Source: Knoellia subterranea KCTC 19937
GTDB lineage: Bacteria; Actinomycetota; Actinomycetes; Actinomycetales; Dermatophilaceae
Length of the DNA: 64,000 nt
Direction of reading: 5' to 3'
NCBI RefSeq assembly: GCF_000768685.1
Contig: NZ_AVPK01000009.1
Span: 58,894-122,893 of the forward strand
The number at the start of each line of letters is the position of its first letter. Position 1 is the first letter of the stretch. This document shows, piece after piece, positions 53,176 through 61,813 of this stretch. The position numbers and the translations under genes are program-made. Under the pieces are notes generated by a model. It saw only the letters and a list, made by a program, of their open reading frames with translations, made no database searches and was not told where the DNA came from.

Positions 53176-54324
53176 TCAGCTCGCGCGGTAGCCCTTGACC
53201 GACTCGATGCCGCGGGGGCCCTCGCCGATGTAGCGGGAGCTCGGACGGATGAGGCGGCCCGTCTCCTTCTGCTCGAGGATGTGCGCGGCCCAGCCGGCGG
53301 TGCGGGCGGCCACGAAGAGCGGCGTCATCATCTCGCCGGGGACCTCGGCGAAGTCGAGGAGCACCGCAGCCCAGTAGTCGACGTTGGTCTCCATGCGGCG
53401 CTCGGGGTGGCGCTCGGCGAGGGCGGCGATCGCGGCCTTCTCGAGCTCCACCGCTACCTCGTAGCGCGGGGCGCCGAGTCGCTTGCAGGTGTCACGGAGG
53501 ACCGCCGCGCGCGGGTCGTAGGCGCGGTAGACGCGGTGGCCGAAGCCCATGAGGCGCTCGCCGCGGTCGAGGACGCCCTGCACGTAGGCCGTGGCGTCGC
53601 CGGTGCGCTCGACGCCCTCGATCATGTGCTGGGCGCGGGACGGTGCGCCGCCGTGGAGCGGGCCGGACAGGGCGCCGATCGCACCGGAGATGCAGGCGGC
53701 GACGTCGGCGCCGGTCGAGGCGATGACGCGGGCGGTGAACGTCGAGGCGTTCATGCCGTGCTCGGCAGCGGAGATGAAGTAGGCGTCGATGGCCTCGACG
53801 TGCTTGGGGTCGGGCTCGCCGCGCCAGCGGATCATGAAGCGCTCGACGATCGTCTTGCCCTCGTCCACGCGGCTCTGCGGCACCATCGGGGACGTCTGGC
53901 CGTGCGCGGACTGACCGATGAACGACAGTGCCATCACGGATGCGCGGGCGAGGTTGTCGCGGGCCTCCGCGGAGTCGATGTCGAGCAGGGGCTTGAAGCC
54001 CCAGACCGGCGCGAGCTGTGCCAGCGACGACTGCACGTCGACGCGGATGTCGCCGGAGTGCACCGGCAGCGGGAACGGCTCGGCCGGAGGCAGGCCCGGG
54101 TCGAACTCGTTGTCGACGAGGAGGCCCCAGACCTGACCGAAGCTCACGCGTCCGACGAGGTCCTTGATGTCGACGCCGCGATAGCGGAGCGCGCCGCCTT
54201 CCTTGTCGGGTTCGGCGATGGTCGACTCGAAAGCGATGACTCCCTCGAGGCCGGGCCGGAAGTCAGGATCCGGTGCGGTGGTCGGGGCAGCGGTGGGCTG
54301 GGGGGTGTCGGACTGCGATGTCAC
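53176..54324 (-). CDS. Citrate synthase (type 2/CitA-like)
   Basis: A 382-residue citrate synthase condensing oxaloacetate and acetyl-CoA. Catalytic residues are visible in GPLHGGAPS (His), GFGHRVYRAYDPR (His, Arg) and VLLDFAEVP (Asp). A 30-residue Pro/Thr-rich N-terminus is an extension. It resembles the second citrate synthase of actinobacteria (short type) more than the hexameric GltA, so a role in the TCA or methylcitrate cycle is possible. GTG 54324 is preceded by GAGGGAAC. It diverges from the following MFS gene. Confidence 0.93.
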   Translation of the reverse strand: MTSQSDTPQPTAAPTTAPDPDFRPGLEGVIAFESTIAEPDKEGGALRYRGVDIKDLVGRVSFGQVWGLLVDNEFDPGLPPAEPFPLPVHSGDIRVDVQSSLAQLAPVWGFKPLLDIDSAEARDNLARASVMALSFIGQSAHGQTSPMVPQSRVDEGKTIVERFMIRWRGEPDPKHVEAIDAYFISAAEHGMNASTFTARVIASTGADVAACISGAIGALSGPLHGGAPSRAQHMIEGVERTGDATAYVQGVLDRGERLMGFGHRVYRAYDPRAAVLRDTCKRLGAPRYEVAVELEKAAIAALAERHPERRMETNVDYWAAVLLDFAEVPGEMMTPLFVAARTAGWAAHILEQKETGRLIRPSSRYIGEGPRGIESVKGYRAS

Positions 54325-54450
54325 AGGTTCCCTCGTCTCGGGTTCTTCCGGTGGTCGGGCAGCAACATTGTGCACGCCGATGCACCGCGGTGTGGATCAA
54401 GGTCGCGGATCGCCGGGCGACCCGTCTCGGGGACCAACCTACGTGTCAGG

Positions 54451-55698
54451 GTGGGCATCGTGGCCGGCCCCGACGAGTTCTCGCTCAAGAGCATCGCGTT
54501 GCCGGCCTTCGGCCCGACCGCGGTGTGGTCGGTCGGCGTCGGGGCGGTGGCACCGGTCGTGGCCCTCAGCGCCCGCGACCTCGGAGCGAGCGTGGCCCTC
54601 GCCGCGACGTTCGTCATCATCGAGGCGCTCTCGGCGTTCGCGTCATCGCTGCCCGCGGGCTCACTCGTCGCGCGCATCGGGGAGCGGCGCGCGCTGACGG
54701 GAGCGGCGATCGTCGATGCGTTGGGGGCACTTCTGGCCTTCCTCGCACCGAACCTCTGGGTGCTCGGTATCGCCATCGGTCTCATGGGGATGACGAGTTC
54801 GGTCTTCCTGCTCGCTCGACAGTCGTGGCTCACCGCGCGTGCACCTGTCCGGATCCGGGCGCGCGCGATGTCGACGATGGGTGGCGTGCAGCGCGTCGGC
54901 CTGTTCGTCGGTCCCCTTGTCGGCGCGCCGCTCATCGCGGCGTGGGGAACCCAGGCGGGGTATGCCGTCGCGGTCGTCGCGGGACTCCTCGCCTCCGTGT
55001 GGGCCTGGTTCGGAATGCCCGACGACGACGAGGCTGTCGGCGTCACGAGCGAAGGGGCCACGCCGGAGGCGTCGGCCGGGACGGAGCGGGTGACGCTCGG
55101 TGACATCCTGCGGGGGCACCGGCAGGTGTTGGCGACGATCGGTGTCGGGGTCCTCCTCGTCGGGGCGGCCCGACAGGGACGGTTCGTCATCGTGCCGCTC
55201 TGGGCCGAATCGGTCGGCATCAGTGACAGCCAGACAGCGCTCATCTTCGGGATCGCCGGTGCCGCGGAGGTCCTGCTCTTCTATCCGGCCGGAACGGTCA
55301 TGGACCGGTTCGGTCGCGTGTGGATCGCAGTGCCGTTCCTGCTCGTCCTCGGGGCCGGGATGGTGCTGCTCCCGCTGTCGCACGGCTTCGCTGCGGTCGC
55401 GGCCGTCTCGACGGTCATGGGGATCGGCAACGGCATCGGTTCGGGCATCGTCCAGACCCTGGGGGCGGACCTGGCGCCTGTCGCAGGTCGGGCCCAGTTC
55501 CTGTCCGTGTGGCGGTTCATGTCCCTCATCGGGCAGAACGGTGCCCCGCTTCTCGTCAGCATCGTCACGGCTCTCGCGGGCCTCGGGCCGGCGTGCGTCG
55601 TGCTGGGACTCCTCGTGCTGGGAGGTGCGCCGATGCTGGGACGGTGGCTCCCGGCATACGATCCCCGCCGCGGAGCGGCACGAGCTGTCCGGGCGTGA
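54451..55698 (+). CDS. Major facilitator superfamily transporter
   Basis: A 415-residue membrane protein with about twelve hydrophobic segments. Typical MFS marks are LVARIGERRALTGAA after helix 2 and VMDRFGRVWIAV in the second half; ARQSWLTARAPVRIRARAMS matches sugar or drug exporters. The central loop (about 195-215, DDDEAVGVTSEGATPE) is acidic. The start is GTG 54451 or the GTG nine bases later. The DtxR-type regulator follows after 15 bases on the same strand, so metal-linked expression is conceivable. Confidence 0.83.
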   Translation: MGIVAGPDEFSLKSIALPAFGPTAVWSVGVGAVAPVVALSARDLGASVALAATFVIIEALSAFASSLPAGSLVARIGERRALTGAAIVDALGALLAFLAPNLWVLGIAIGLMGMTSSVFLLARQSWLTARAPVRIRARAMSTMGGVQRVGLFVGPLVGAPLIAAWGTQAGYAVAVVAGLLASVWAWFGMPDDDEAVGVTSEGATPEASAGTERVTLGDILRGHRQVLATIGVGVLLVGAARQGRFVIVPLWAESVGISDSQTALIFGIAGAAEVLLFYPAGTVMDRFGRVWIAVPFLLVLGAGMVLLPLSHGFAAVAAVSTVMGIGNGIGSGIVQTLGADLAPVAGRAQFLSVWRFMSLIGQNGAPLLVSIVTALAGLGPACVVLGLLVLGGAPMLGRWLPAYDPRRGAARAVRA

Positions 55699-55713
55699 TG
55701 AGAGACTGGTCGC

Positions 55714-56421
55714 GTGACCGATCTCATCGACACCACGGAGATGTATCTCCGCACCGTCTTCGAACTCGAGGAAGAGGGCATCACGCCCCTGCGCGCGCGG
55801 ATCGCCGAGCGGCTCGGCCACTCGGGCCCGACCGTCTCGCAGACCGTGGCCCGCATGGAGCGCGACGGGCTGCTGACTGTCGCGGGGGACCGCCACCTCG
55901 AGCTGTCCGAGGAGGGTCGCCGCCTTGCCACCCGGGTCATGCGCAAGCACCGGATCGCCGAGCGGCTCCTCGTCGATGTCATCGGCCTGGAGTGGGAGTT
56001 CGTCCACGACGAGGCGTGCCGGTGGGAGCACGTCATGTCCGACCGGGTCGAGCGCAAGATCCTCGCGCTGCTCGCCGACCACGCCGAATCGCCCTACGGC
56101 AACCCCATCCCCGGCCTGGACGAGTTCGGTGAGGCGCTCGGCGAGGACTTCCGCACGGGCCTGCAGACCCTGACCGAGGTGGCACAGGAGGACACGGTCA
56201 CCGTGACGGTGCGGCGGATCGGGGAGCCCGCACAGATGGACCACGAGGCGCTCAGCCTCATCACCGCGGCCGGTCTGCTGCCGGGTCAGCTCGCGGTCGT
56301 CCGCCGCGACGGGGGCCGCATCATCGCGGTCCTGGCGGGGGCCGACGAAGCCACCGGTGTCTCGCTCCCGGAGGACATCGCCTCGCACGTCTTCGTCGCT
56401 CGGATTCCCGCGACTGCCTGA
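55714..56421 (+). CDS. DtxR/IdeR family metal-dependent repressor
   Basis: A 235-residue iron- or manganese-dependent repressor. The helix-turn-helix is LGHSGPTVSQTVARM. The metal sites match DtxR numbering: H79, E83 and H98 for the ancillary site, and M10, C102, E105 and H106 for the primary site (ACRWEHVMSD). The C-terminal SH3-like domain is present (about 150-230). With Cys at 102, an iron-sensing DtxR/IdeR type is favoured over the Mn-sensing MntR type. It starts with GTG. Confidence 0.93.
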   Translation: MTDLIDTTEMYLRTVFELEEEGITPLRARIAERLGHSGPTVSQTVARMERDGLLTVAGDRHLELSEEGRRLATRVMRKHRIAERLLVDVIGLEWEFVHDEACRWEHVMSDRVERKILALLADHAESPYGNPIPGLDEFGEALGEDFRTGLQTLTEVAQEDTVTVTVRRIGEPAQMDHEALSLITAAGLLPGQLAVVRRDGGRIIAVLAGADEATGVSLPEDIASHVFVARIPATA

Positions 56422-56475
56422 CCCCACTGGGGCCCGAAATGTGGCACGCTTCTCTGCGCGCCTCGTTATCGGAAT

Positions 56476-56501
56476 GTGACTTTGCGTGATGTCACCGTTA
56501 C
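56476..56501 (+). promoter_or_regulatory. GTGAC/GTCAC/GTTAC cluster before the secreted hydrolase gene
   Basis: GTGAC at 56476, GTCAC at 56491 and GTTAC at 56497, in a context (AATGTGACTTTGCGT) shared with the promoters at 7.1 and 57.5 kb. Candidate MtrA site. Confidence 0.4.
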
Positions 56502-56538
56502 CGTGGAGTATCCCCTGATCCACCGAGAGGTTTCTTTC

Positions 56539-57384
56539 GTGCTTTCCCCTGACACCCGCGCCGGTCGTCGACGCGCTCAAAAGGCGACCCGACGTCCCGA
56601 TCTCCGCGTCCTGTCCTCGATGTCCCGGCCCACCGTGGTCAAGGGTCTCGTTGGTCTGGGCCTCGCCACCAGCGTCGCCGCCGCCGTCGCCGTTCCGGTC
56701 GAAGCCGCGCCCGAGCAGATCGAGCTCGGCGGCCAGACGTCGGCCCTGATGCTGGCCGGTCGCGCCCAGGCGGCCGAGAACTCAACGTCGCGCAGCGCGA
56801 CCCGCACCCCCGCCGCGGGGTCGGCGGCTGCCGAGGTGGCCGTGAGCGCCCCCGCCGCTGCTGTGAGCGGCAAGGTGGCCGCCGGCCCCACGGGCGTGTC
56901 CGCCGTGGCGAAGCCGAAGCCGAAGCCGAAGCCGACCCCGACCCCGACCCCCGAGGAGAAGACGAGCGAGTCCAGCGACTCGTCGTCGTCCTCCTCCAGC
57001 AGCTCCTCCACCCGGTCCACGAGCGTCCCGTCCGGCATCGGCTCGGGCGCCTACGTCGGCTGGTGCAGCGACAAGGGCCTGGGTCGCAACGCCTCGACCG
57101 TCTGCTCGGCCGTGCGCTCGAACTTCGGCATCTCCAACATCGGTGGCTACCGCGCCGGTGCCGGCGACCACGGCACCGGCCGCGCCGTCGACGTCATGGT
57201 GTCGGGCTCGACCGGTGACGCCGTCGCCCGGTGGGCCATCAACAACATGAGCCGCCTCAACATCACCTACGTGATCTGGAAGCAGCGGATCTGGCTCGCC
57301 GGCGCCTCGAGCTGGCGTTCCATGGAGGACCGTGGCTCCGCCACCGCGAACCACTACGACCACGTCCACATCTCCGTGGAGTGA
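56539..57384 (+). CDS. Secreted protein with a DD-carboxypeptidase-like C-terminal domain
   Basis: A 281-residue exported protein. After a 30-residue basic N-terminus comes a signal helix (about 35-57), an Ala-rich part, a KPKPKPKPTPTPTP segment, a Ser run, and a C-terminal domain (about 180-281). That domain has HGTGRAVDVMVSG and HYDHVHISVE, the His/Asp arrangement of M15-type zinc peptidases and related fungal/actinobacterial proteins. It therefore probably acts on peptidoglycan. GTG 56539 is preceded by GAGAGG, the same start context as the next gene. Confidence 0.8.
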   Translation: MLSPDTRAGRRRAQKATRRPDLRVLSSMSRPTVVKGLVGLGLATSVAAAVAVPVEAAPEQIELGGQTSALMLAGRAQAAENSTSRSATRTPAAGSAAAEVAVSAPAAAVSGKVAAGPTGVSAVAKPKPKPKPTPTPTPEEKTSESSDSSSSSSSSSSTRSTSVPSGIGSGAYVGWCSDKGLGRNASTVCSAVRSNFGISNIGGYRAGAGDHGTGRAVDVMVSGSTGDAVARWAINNMSRLNITYVIWKQRIWLAGASSWRSMEDRGSATANHYDHVHISVE

Positions 57385-57398
57385 CCTCAGGTCTGCAC

Positions 57399-57443
57399 GA
57401 TGGAGGGCGGGAACCGACACGGTTCCCGCCCTCCATCTTTTTT
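57399..57443 (+). terminator. Intrinsic terminator with T tract
   Basis: GATGGAGGGCGGGAACC and its exact complement, five-base loop, then TTTTTT. It is one of the few hairpins in the window with a clear T tract. Confidence 0.92.
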
Positions 57444-57507
57444 CACACGTTTCTCTGACGTTCCTGCAGGTCAGGCTTGGTGCCGCGGAGCGCGGCGAAA
57501 ATGCGCC

Positions 57508-57523
57508 GTGACCCAAACGTGAC
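57508..57523 (+). promoter_or_regulatory. GTGAC direct repeat upstream of the c-di-AMP riboswitch
   Basis: GTGACCCAAACGTGAC: two GTGAC units with an 11-base period, the spacing described for MtrA direct repeats. Confidence 0.45.
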
Positions 57524-57599
57524 TTTGCCCGTTTCGTTGGGTACGGTTGCCGAGGTTCATCCTCCCCTGGGGTGAACTGTCGCGACGGATTGCCGAGTC

Positions 57600-57752
57600 C
57601 TGTCACCGTCGCCGACTGCAACGCAATCCGCTGGCAGGAGCGGGGGAACCACTTTTGGATCAACCAGCTGGTTGGTCCTTGGGGTTAAGTCAGTCCTCGA
57701 CTGGCCGGGCAGCAACCTCCGCCCGAACCCGACAGCTCACCCCGCAGGCATC
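57600..57752 (+). promoter_or_regulatory. c-di-AMP riboswitch (ydaO/yuaA type)
   Basis: The leader of the NlpC/P60 gene has the conserved blocks of this class in order: GGCAGGAGCGGGGGAACCAC, TTGGGGTTAAGTC, GGGCAGCAACC, CGAACCCGACAGCTCACC and CCGCAGGC. In actinobacteria this riboswitch sits before cell-wall hydrolase and rpf genes and turns expression off when c-di-AMP is high (established). The outer boundaries are estimates. Confidence 0.9.
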
Positions 57753-57764
57753 GAGAGGTTCACC

Positions 57765-58565
57765 GTGGCTCACTCCACTCATGGGCGTCACCGCGCCCCC
57801 GGGCGACACAACCCTGTCTCCGAACTGTCCGTCATCGCATCCCGTGCAGGTGTGACCGGCGCCAAGGCCTCCGCGGTGCTCGCAGCTTCGGGTGGCCTCG
57901 TGGCCGCCTTCGCGCTGCCGGCCTCTGCCGCACCTGACTCCGCCAAGGACGTCCAGGCCGCCGCCCCGGTGACCCCGGCTGCTGCTCCTGCAGCCCCGGC
58001 CATCAGCGCCCCGGCCGTCTCGGCTCCGGTCAAGGCCGAGGCCGTCGGCGTCAGCGGTGTCACCGCTGTCGCCAAGCCCAAGCCCAAGCCGAAGCCGAAG
58101 CCCAAGCCGGTCGTCCGTGAGGAGACCTCGGAGGGTCGCCGTGTTGCGGCGGCCGAGCGCACCTCGACGCGCACCGCGCCGAAGGCGAGCCGGTCCACGA
58201 CCCGCACGTCGGTCAACACCAACGTCGCCCAGTCCTCGAGCCAGATCGTCAACATCGCTCGCGGCTTGCTCGGCATCGCCTACGTCTACGGCGGCAGTAC
58301 CCCGGCCGGCTTCGACTGCTCGGGCTTCACCCAGTACGTCTACCGCAAGGCGGGCATCTCGATCCCGCGCACCGCGTCCGCGCAGCAGCGCGAGGGCACC
58401 CGCGTCAGCACCCCGAAGCCGGGCGACCTGGTGTTCTACGGCAGCCCCGCCTGGCACGTCGGCATCTACACCGGTGGCGACATGATGATCGACTCGCCGC
58501 GCCCCGGGAAATACAGCAGCGAGCGCAACATGTTCGGCACGCCCACGGAGTTCCGCCGCTACTGA
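57765..58565 (+). CDS. NlpC/P60 peptidoglycan endopeptidase
   Basis: A 266-residue secreted endopeptidase. The signal helix (about 25-52) follows a basic N-terminus; an Ala/Pro region and a KPKPKPKPKPKP stretch lead to the catalytic domain (about 155-266). Catalytic Cys is in AGFDCSGFTQYV, His in WHVGIY, with GDLVFYGS between. It cleaves stem peptides of the wall. The gene is under a c-di-AMP riboswitch, linking wall cutting to osmotic and wall signals. GTG 57765 with GAGAGG upstream is the start. Confidence 0.93.
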   Translation: MAHSTHGRHRAPGRHNPVSELSVIASRAGVTGAKASAVLAASGGLVAAFALPASAAPDSAKDVQAAAPVTPAAAPAAPAISAPAVSAPVKAEAVGVSGVTAVAKPKPKPKPKPKPVVREETSEGRRVAAAERTSTRTAPKASRSTTRTSVNTNVAQSSSQIVNIARGLLGIAYVYGGSTPAGFDCSGFTQYVYRKAGISIPRTASAQQREGTRVSTPKPGDLVFYGSPAWHVGIYTGGDMMIDSPRPGKYSSERNMFGTPTEFRRY

Positions 58566-58595
58566 TCAGCCTCAGTCGCCCAGCGGTGACAACGC

Positions 58596-58666
58596 GGCAC
58601 CCTGCGCAGCCGAACGCCCCCGAAAACCACAAGGTTTCGGGGGCGTTCGTTCGTGTGCAGGGTGCC
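58596..58666. terminator. Double-layered hairpin after the NlpC/P60 gene
   Basis: An inner perfect stem of 15 bases (CGAACGCCCCCGAAA, 58611-58649) lies inside a weaker outer stem GGCACCCTGC/GCAGGGTGCC. The right outer arm overlaps the 3' end of the tRNA remnant. Confidence 0.8.
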
Positions 58667-58704
58667 CTCGGGCAGATTCGAACTGCCGACACCTTCTTTA
58701 GGAG
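58661..58704 (-). other. tRNA-Arg(CCT) 3' fragment: attachment-site remnant
   Basis: On the minus strand the fragment reads anticodon loop CTCCTAA, stem half AGAAG, T arm GGCAG-TTCGAAT-CTGCC, acceptor CGAGGGC, A, CC. The 5' half of the tRNA is absent. A fragment starting exactly at the anticodon loop is the usual att core of elements that integrate into tRNA genes. The orientation places the element at higher coordinates. Confidence 0.75.
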
Positions 58705-58895
58705 GTAGAGTGCCACATCGGGCAGATATACGGTTTGAACTGCAGATATTTACATCTATCGATGCTCGCGATGGCCCGGCGTGCCACATACGTGCCACAA
58801 GGATGTGGCTGACGTGTCCTTCGCCGCTCCGGTCGGGCTCTCGCGCGGGGAGGGTTTGATCCCCTCCACGAGTAGGGGATGGCCTTCTCGCAGAG
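58705..58895. other. No intact gene; element end
   Basis: AT-richer than the surroundings (for example CAGATATTTACATCTATCG) with repeated GTGCCACA words. This looks like the end of an integrated element; I see no open frame with coding character. Confidence 0.45.
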
Positions 58896-59556
58896 TCAAC
58901 GACGAGGCGGCCTGATGCTCGTGGAGTCTCGAGACACCATCTGACCCGACAAGACGTCTTGAGTCGCGTACAGCCGTATCTGTCGGTGACCGTCGCCGGC
59001 GACAACCCCTTGAACCCATTCGGCTAGATCTCGCAACACTGCCAGCTGCTCGCGGGACACTGCCTCGTCCCGCGTATCGCGACCGACGCAGTAGGTCACA
59101 GCTTGCCGCTCTTGATCGAGCTGTTGCAGGAGTCGAGAGAATCGCTGATCGGTGTTGCCCAGGTGAGCCCAGAGCTGGTACGTGCCGCGAAGGCGACCAT
59201 GGGGTCTTCGAGTCCGCGACCTCGGGAACAGCCGCCGCGTAGGACAGCAACTCGGCCTTGGCCAAATGCTCGGCAGCATGGAATGCGTTCTCGTGGAAGC
59301 CGCGCAACTGTCCGCGCTCCAGGCAGGCCTCAGCAACTGCGGCGAACTCCAGCCCGGCCTCGAAGTGGACCAGGCGGGCCGGATCCGGGCGGTCCCGTTC
59401 GCCCTTTCTGTAAGCGTCTACGCCAGTTTCGCTTTCGCTACCGACAAGACACACCTCGAGTCGCAAGCGCGCACTTCGCTTGCCATCCCAGCCCTGGGCG
59501 GGGACTGCCTTCCGATGGTGCGGCAGACCCCGAGAGAGAACATCGAGGTGCGTCAC
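58896..59556 (-). pseudogene. HEPN-domain protein gene with one frame break
   Basis: Read from 59556, the product is about 220 residues with a HEPN helical core: RGFHENAFHAAEHLAKAELLSYAAAVPEVADSKT. Frame then shifts at a run of four C (59201-59204 on the plus strand) and continues HGRLRGTYQLWAHLGNTDQRF to 58896. Removing one C restores the frame. HEPN proteins are often RNases in toxin or defence systems, but the usual RX4-6H motif is not evident, so a non-catalytic type is possible. It is in the segment right of the tRNA remnant. Confidence 0.65.
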
Positions 59557-60047
59557 TCAGCCGCGAGCAGACCTCCTCCAACAGGACGACGATCCGTCAG
59601 GAGGTCCGTCGTCCAAGTCGTGTGAAGCGGTAGAACACTTCGAGTCCCTTCACATCCACCGTCCGGAACTGCCGTCTGACCTGCCAAAACGCGGGCACAC
59701 TGTGCTTCGACGCAGCCACATGTGTCGGATACGTGTCGGATGGTTGCTCTCTGAAGCCAGATAACGAGCATGCTCATCGCCCCATGGACGATCCCGAGGC
59801 TGCTCGTGCGGACCGACGACGACCACAGGTCAGCTGCCCCGGTTTGCCCGGATCCAGTAGTCGGCAGTGACGGACGGCGGGCACCAGGGTTGAAGGGCCT
59901 CTGAACTGCGGAGACGCTGGGGTCAGAGGCCCCTCTCCTTTCTTGCAGCGGATATGCATCGTTCACGGTCATGTGCAGCGTCGATCGCCGACGTCGACCT
60001 CGAGCGAACACCAGAGGCCTGCACGGCTGGATCGCCGAGACTTCGCC
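59557..60047. other. Gene-free, degenerate stretch
   Basis: Open frames here lack coding bias and recognisable motifs. One piece reads HVSDTCGC on the minus strand near a GTGTCGGATACGTGTCGG repeat, which is reminiscent of element ends. A hairpin at 59895-59932 (GGGCCTCTGA/TCAGAGGCCC) precedes the oxidoreductase gene end. Confidence 0.45.
59895..59932. terminator. Hairpin downstream of the LLM oxidoreductase gene
   Basis: Perfect ten-base arms GGGCCTCTGA and TCAGAGGCCC with an 18-base loop. Confidence 0.55.
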
Positions 60048-60977
60048 TCAACCTCGGGGCGCGAGTTCCTCCAGCACGCGCTCGGCGCGACGGAGCGCCT
60101 CGTCTGCCTGGATCTCGGGTGTTCCTACCCGGTGCGAGAGGTTGAGGTCGAGGAGGACCTCTGTGGCGCCTTGACGGCCGAGCGCCTCGATGTCGGCAAG
60201 CAGCTGCTCCGCAGTCCCGTGGAAGGGCGCCCGCCGGGAGCCTGGGTCGTCGTCGAGGAGCTCGGGCACGACTCGGACGAGCATCCGCAGGGCGTCTGGG
60301 TCGCGATCGGCGTCCACCGCGCCGGCGCGGACGGTGTCGACGCACGATCGCAGCGTGCCGTGGTCGTGGGCGCTGCTGGCGATCCAGCCTTGGGCGAGTC
60401 GCCCGGCTCGACGCAGTGCCGCTTCCGCGGTGCCGCCCACGAGCACCGGCGGGTGTGGGCGCTGCACCGGCACGGGGCTCAGGAAGGAACGCGGGACGGT
60501 GTAGAACTCGCCGGCGAACTCCGCGGGCTGCTGGGTCCACAGGACCTGGAGGCAGCGGAGGTACTCCTCGAAGCGGGCCCCGCGCCGCTCCATGGGCACC
60601 CCCGCGGCCACGTGTTCCTCGGGGAGCCAACCCATCCCCACGCCCACGGTGAGCCGCCCCCCGGATACCACGTCGAGGGAGGCCATCGTCGAGGCCAGCA
60701 GGGCCGGCGCGGTGAAGGGGGCGCAGACGGTGGCCGTGCCGAGGCCGATCCGCTCGGTATGGCCGGCGGCGAGGGCGAGCGCCACCACTGGGTCGAGCAC
60801 CCGGCGGTGCGACGGCCCGAGCCGGCCGTCCGCGGGCCAGAGGGTGCGCTGGTACGCCCATAGCGACGCATAGCCGAGCTCCTCGGCCCGACGGGCGACG
60901 CGCACGACGGTGTCCCGCCCGGCCCAGGCGCCCGACACCGGGAGGCCGAAGCCCAGCAGTGGGCGGTCGGTCGTCAT
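60048..60977 (-). CDS. LLM-class (F420-dependent type) oxidoreductase
   Basis: A 309-residue luciferase-like monooxygenase-fold protein. FGLPVSGAWAGRDTVVRVAR, GYASLWAYQRTL, GLGTATVCAPFTAPALLASTMASLDVVSGGR and GVGMGWLPEEHVAAGVP are the standard blocks of the F420-dependent actinobacterial branch; the substrate is unknown. The ATG at 60977 (MTTDRP) is chosen over upstream codons that add low-complexity sequence. It diverges from the two-component genes and lies 2.5 kb from a gene for F420 synthesis, consistent with F420 as cofactor. Confidence 0.88.
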   Translation of the reverse strand: MTTDRPLLGFGLPVSGAWAGRDTVVRVARRAEELGYASLWAYQRTLWPADGRLGPSHRRVLDPVVALALAAGHTERIGLGTATVCAPFTAPALLASTMASLDVVSGGRLTVGVGMGWLPEEHVAAGVPMERRGARFEEYLRCLQVLWTQQPAEFAGEFYTVPRSFLSPVPVQRPHPPVLVGGTAEAALRRAGRLAQGWIASSAHDHGTLRSCVDTVRAGAVDADRDPDALRMLVRVVPELLDDDPGSRRAPFHGTAEQLLADIEALGRQGATEVLLDLNLSHRVGTPEIQADEALRRAERVLEELAPRG

Positions 60978-61078
60978 CCGCCCACTGTGGCAGCCGCGGG
61001 GCTCGGGGGTTCTCAACGGAGCCACAACAGCGGCGGAGGGGCCGTGACCTTCCCCGGCCGCTGTGGTACGCATCACGA

Positions 61079-61813
61079 GTGAGCCAGACCGCCCGCGAGC
61101 AGGCCGCCGACACCAAGGCCCCGGTGGTCCTCGTGGTCGACGACGACGAGGCCATCCGCACGGTCGTGCGCTGGCAGCTCGACTACGCCGGCTTCCGGGT
61201 GGTCGAGGCCGACGACGGGCCTTCGGCCCTGCGCCGCATCCGCGACGACCACCCGGCGCTGGTGGTGCTCGACCTCTCGCTGCCGGGCCTCGGCGGCCTG
61301 GACGTGCTGCGTGCGGTGCGGGGTGGTCGGACCGGGCGCACCGACATCCCGGTCATCGTGCTGTCCGGCCGCAGCGGTGAGACCGACCGCATCGTCGGGC
61401 TGGACCTGGGCGCCGATGACTACCTCATCAAGCCGTTCTCGCCCGGTGAGCTCGCTGCGCGCATCCGCTCGGTGCTGCGGCGCTCCGCCCCGGAGGCCGC
61501 GGGGGCGGCCCACGTGATCGGCGACCTGTGCGTCGACACTGCATCCCGGCGTGTGCTGCGCGGCGGGGAGGAGGTCGAGCTCACCCCGAAGGAGTTCGAC
61601 CTCGTGGCGTTCCTTGCCGCGCACCCACGCCAGGTTTTCACCCGCGGCCAGCTGCTCGAGAAGGTGTGGAACTCCTCGTCGGAGTGGCTCGGGGAGGCGA
61701 CCGTGACCGAGCACGTGCACCGGCTGCGGCTGAAGCTGGAGCAGGACCCGTCTCGACCGCGGGTGCTGCGCACTGTCCGGGGCATCGGCTACCAGCTCGT
61801 GGACGACGGATGA
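61079..61813 (+). CDS. OmpR-type response regulator
   Basis: A 244-residue regulator. The receiver has VVDDDEAI, phosphorylated Asp65 in VVLDLSLPG and Lys in DDYLIKPFS. The winged-helix output domain (about 145-240) has LTPKEFDLVAFLAAHPRQVF, EATVTEHVHRLRLKL and VRGIGYQLV. GTG 61079 is the likely start. Its stop overlaps the ATG of the histidine kinase gene (ATGA), so both are translated together. It diverges from the LLM oxidoreductase gene across about 100 bases and may control it. Confidence 0.93.
   Translation: MSQTAREQAADTKAPVVLVVDDDEAIRTVVRWQLDYAGFRVVEADDGPSALRRIRDDHPALVVLDLSLPGLGGLDVLRAVRGGRTGRTDIPVIVLSGRSGETDRIVGLDLGADDYLIKPFSPGELAARIRSVLRRSAPEAAGAAHVIGDLCVDTASRRVLRGGEEVELTPKEFDLVAFLAAHPRQVFTRGQLLEKVWNSSSEWLGEATVTEHVHRLRLKLEQDPSRPRVLRTVRGIGYQLVDDG

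Noticed and set aside
53065..54450. Long N-terminal extension of the MFS gene at 54451
   Set aside because: Antisense to citrate synthase; the membrane protein starts properly at the GTG near 54451.
56880..57020. Tandem repeats in KPKPKP and Ser runs as a CRISPR-like or VNTR array
   Set aside because: They are coding low-complexity linkers in a secreted protein, with units of a few bases and no spacers. No CRISPR array is visible in the window.
58661..58735. Complete tRNA gene at the attachment remnant
   Set aside because: Only the 3' half fits; no D arm or 5' acceptor strand can be drawn to the right.
59553..60011. Minus-strand frame with HVSDTCGC as an integrase C-terminus
   Set aside because: No catalytic Arg-His-Arg-Tyr pattern is visible and the coding bias is poor; at best it is a relic.
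59923..61161. 412-codon minus-strand frame over the LLM oxidoreductase gene
   Set aside because: Arg/Pro/Gly shadow composition; the overlapping 309-residue frame has the luciferase-like motifs.
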